Assembly: GCA_932294295.1 (NCBI GenBank)
Contig: OW028582.1
Span: 3,839,515 to 3,903,514, forward strand
DNA from: Alitta virens
Lineage: Eukaryota; Annelida; Polychaeta; Phyllodocida; Nereididae
Direction: 5' to 3'
DNA: 64,000 bases
Shown in pieces: positions 63,518 through 64,000 of the stretch. Positions within the stretch are counted from its first letter, which is position 1, and the number at the start of each line of letters is the position of its first letter. A model generated the notes under the pieces. The model did no database searches and had not been told where the DNA came from. It worked only from the letters and a program-made list of their open reading frames with translations. The position numbers and the translations under genes were made by a program.

Positions 63518-64000
63518 CTTATTTGAATTATAATATAATGAATCGATTTTTAAAATACACCTACAGCTTATTTGAATTCAATATGATTATTCGCATGTCA
63601 GCAGTGAACTATAATTTGTCAATTTTTCTACAGGCGAGCGTCGGACACTGATTGGTAAATGAAATATGTAGAGTGCAAATAACATCTTATCACAGAATGA
63701 CTAACTAGGTAGACTAGATAGATCACTGCGTTTCCTAATCTTTCCTCTAAATCACTAGAGAGTGATTTTTTTTCTCTGAGCTCTGTAATCACCCCTTAAG
63801 ACTCATTTTGATATTCTTGATCATCACCCAACTTTTTGAGGTCTGCGGAAATAGATTTTGTTTCTGACAATTGATGTATACTTCTCTCTCAATGGCATTG
63901 ATCGATCACATTTATATAATATTTAATCCATGGTCGTGACAAGAATGATTGTTAGGTAGATGGGCCCTGTCTGGCTAAGCAATCAGTCACTGTCCGAAGT
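57088..64000 (+). CDS. TMEM67: Meckelin (TMEM67/MKS3), N-terminal part; gene continues past the window
   Basis: Exons are 57088-57301, 58024-58112, 58725-58824 or 59169-59271, 59857-59953, 60823-60895, 61017-61088, 61636-61701, then 62211-62371 or 63144-63310. Meckelin is a multipass membrane protein of the ciliary transition zone with a cysteine-rich extracellular domain; mutations in the human gene cause Meckel and Joubert syndromes. The exons encode a signal peptide (about residues 1-26), EFFDISQLSCTRC, then CICKPGMRL and CVACPNN. These are followed by VTSDGWECISC, VERDLTGS, CERCNQ, CTCPESNLVGGVCFAS and YANLTACQVLGNLC. Each matches human meckelin in order (for example YFDISALSC, EDGWNCISC, VERDINGT, TGGLCFSS, YANLTSCQALGNMC). 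Junction phases agree throughout. About 290 residues of an expected ~1000 are present; the frizzled-like and transmembrane parts lie beyond the window. Two exon pairs are tandem duplicates and appear mutually exclusive. Confidence 0.95.
57646..57805. mobile_element. Diverged relative of the 55241 palindromic MITE, in TMEM67 intron 1
   Basis: It shares GATCCAGAACATTCTGACA, its complement TCAGAATGTTTGGATCC and GACGTCAATAG with the 55241 element; the outer termini are eroded. Confidence 0.65.
58725..58824 (+). CDS. TMEM67: TMEM67 duplicated exon 3a
   Basis: This 100-base exon starts in phase 0 and ends in phase 1. It encodes IVTSDGWECISC, then ECPSCNSLRGFIT. Joined to the exon at 59857 it reads FIT-VERDLTG, close to the vertebrate sequence around VERD. 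The acceptor (gcgcag) has a poor pyrimidine tract, which may make the exon dependent on splicing enhancers. It is homologous to the exon at 59169-59271. Confidence 0.88.
59169..59271 (+). CDS. TMEM67: TMEM67 duplicated exon 3b (alternative to 3a)
   Basis: This 103-base exon starts in phase 0 and ends in phase 1, with a strong donor (C|GTAAGT). It encodes VTSQDQWNCVSCSSNNPF, then CEACIEKDIG. It keeps the cysteine pattern CxxC...CxxC of exon 3a and splices to 59857 as IGL-ERDLTG. Splicing 3a to 3b gives a stop after 12 codons. Skipping both gives a stop within five codons. Confidence 0.88.
60200..60746. mobile_element. GGGCTGTTCCATTTA-type element interrupted by a hAT-like insertion
   Basis: The right end TTTTAAATGGAACAGCCCT (to 60746) and the AAGAAAATACTGGTCAA interior match the copy at 29905. 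A palindrome (AAACGAGGGGTTGGGGGG and its complement) forms the left part. The 325-bp element at 60298-60622 interrupts it. Confidence 0.65.
60298..60622. mobile_element. Non-autonomous hAT-like element, 325 bp, with perfect 8-bp TSD
   Basis: TAGTGATGCAG at the left and CTGCATCACTA at the right are inverted termini. The flanks are GAAAATAC at 60290-60297 and again at 60623-60630, an exact 8-base target duplication as hAT elements make. The interior is full of GGTCCGG/CCGGACC motifs. It lies in the TMEM67 intron before exon 60823. Confidence 0.9.
62211..62371 (+). CDS. TMEM67: TMEM67 duplicated exon 8a
   Basis: This 161-base exon runs from phase 0 to phase 2. It encodes QYANLTACQVLGNLCMLTVY and then ACEGYKVLAGSTTSGLL. 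Its first half is nearer to vertebrate meckelin than that of its partner. Its donor (CA|GTAGGC) is weaker, and the open frame stops directly after it (CAG TAG). It could be functional or in early decay, but no internal stop or frameshift is present. Confidence 0.85.
62588..62767. mobile_element. GGGCTGTTCCATTTA MITE, copy in TMEM67
   Basis: Left AAGGGCTGTTCCATTTATGA and right TTTTTTAAATGGAACACCCT lie between the two alternative exons 8a and 8b. Confidence 0.75.
63144..63310 (+). CDS. TMEM67: TMEM67 duplicated exon 8b (alternative to 8a)
   Basis: This 167-base exon runs from phase 0 to phase 2 and ends AACAG|GTGGAT. It encodes QYRNISACQTISNMCVMLVF, then DACGLYKALASTTGLGIQGI. The DACGL motif matches vertebrate FDACGLF. 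It aligns along its full length with 8a (QYxN[LI][ST]ACQ, N[LM]CM/CVM, AC, TTxG). Including both 8a and 8b shifts the downstream frame (328 bases). Confidence 0.88.
63465..63514 (+). repeat. (TA)n dinucleotide repeat in TMEM67
   Basis: About 25 TA units lie between exon 8b and the possible microexon. Similar shorter AT tracts occur at 17048, 47272, 50712 and 55548. Confidence 0.9.
63634..63654 (+). CDS. TMEM67: Possible 21-base TMEM67 microexon
   Basis: A pyrimidine-rich acceptor (tttttctacag) and a GTAAAT donor flank 21 bases. Following a phase-2 exon these read R-RASDTD-W and preserve phase 2. The vertebrate protein has WRQNLPW at the comparable place, so a short W-containing peptide is plausible. 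The match is too short to be sure. Confidence 0.3.

Noticed and set aside
1..64000. CRISPR array, bacterial operon or prophage
   Set aside because: The window is a spliced animal genome; the regular repeats are microsatellites, MITEs and SINEs, with no spaced identical repeats and no cas genes.

Overview
The window is nuclear DNA of an animal, most likely a marine invertebrate. The evidence is split genes with GT-AG introns of a few hundred bases to several kilobases, AT-rich intergenic DNA, many short inverted-repeat elements, a tRNA-derived SINE family with (GATA)n tails, and three genes whose products are animal proteins: cytochrome b5, Twisted gastrulation and meckelin. I cannot name the species. 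All gene models were assembled by hand from splice sites, reading phase and protein similarity remembered from known families; no transcript or database support was available.

Layout. Bases 1-15.2 kb are gene-poor: simple repeats, SINEs, MITE-like palindromes, a dead non-LTR retrotransposon end (7.25-8.1 kb), one isolated candidate first exon (5.82 kb) and a GC-richer segment (10.36-10.68 kb). A small cytochrome b5 gene lies at 15,357-22,453 (+, 4 coding exons) behind a TATA/E-box promoter. Twisted gastrulation (TWSG1) follows at 25,621-29,084 (+, 5 coding exons). A 7-exon gene for a 625-residue protein that I do not recognise runs on the minus strand from 45,806 to 37,498, possibly with a 3' UTR of about 5 kb. 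From 46 to 56.7 kb there is no convincing coding sequence. At the right edge meckelin (TMEM67/MKS3) starts at 57,088 on the + strand and runs out of the window. A small divergent minus-strand reading frame starts 188 bases upstream of it.

The main discovery is in meckelin. Two different segments of its extracellular region are each encoded by a tandem pair of homologous exons (58,725-58,824 / 59,169-59,271 and 62,211-62,371 / 63,144-63,310). Within each pair the two exons have the same start and end phase but lengths that are not multiples of three. Using both, or neither, breaks the reading frame, while using exactly one keeps it. This is the signature of mutually exclusive splicing. With two pairs the gene could make four ectodomain forms of a ciliary transition-zone receptor-like protein.

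The rest of the interest is in mobile DNA. There are at least a dozen families of short terminal-inverted-repeat elements, some nested. One hAT-like insertion of 325 bp at 60,298-60,622 has a perfect 8-bp target duplication inside another element. The genes do not form an operon. TWSG1 (extracellular BMP regulation), cytochrome b5 (electron transfer) and meckelin (ciliary transition zone, Wnt/Hedgehog-linked) have separate roles and are simply neighbours.
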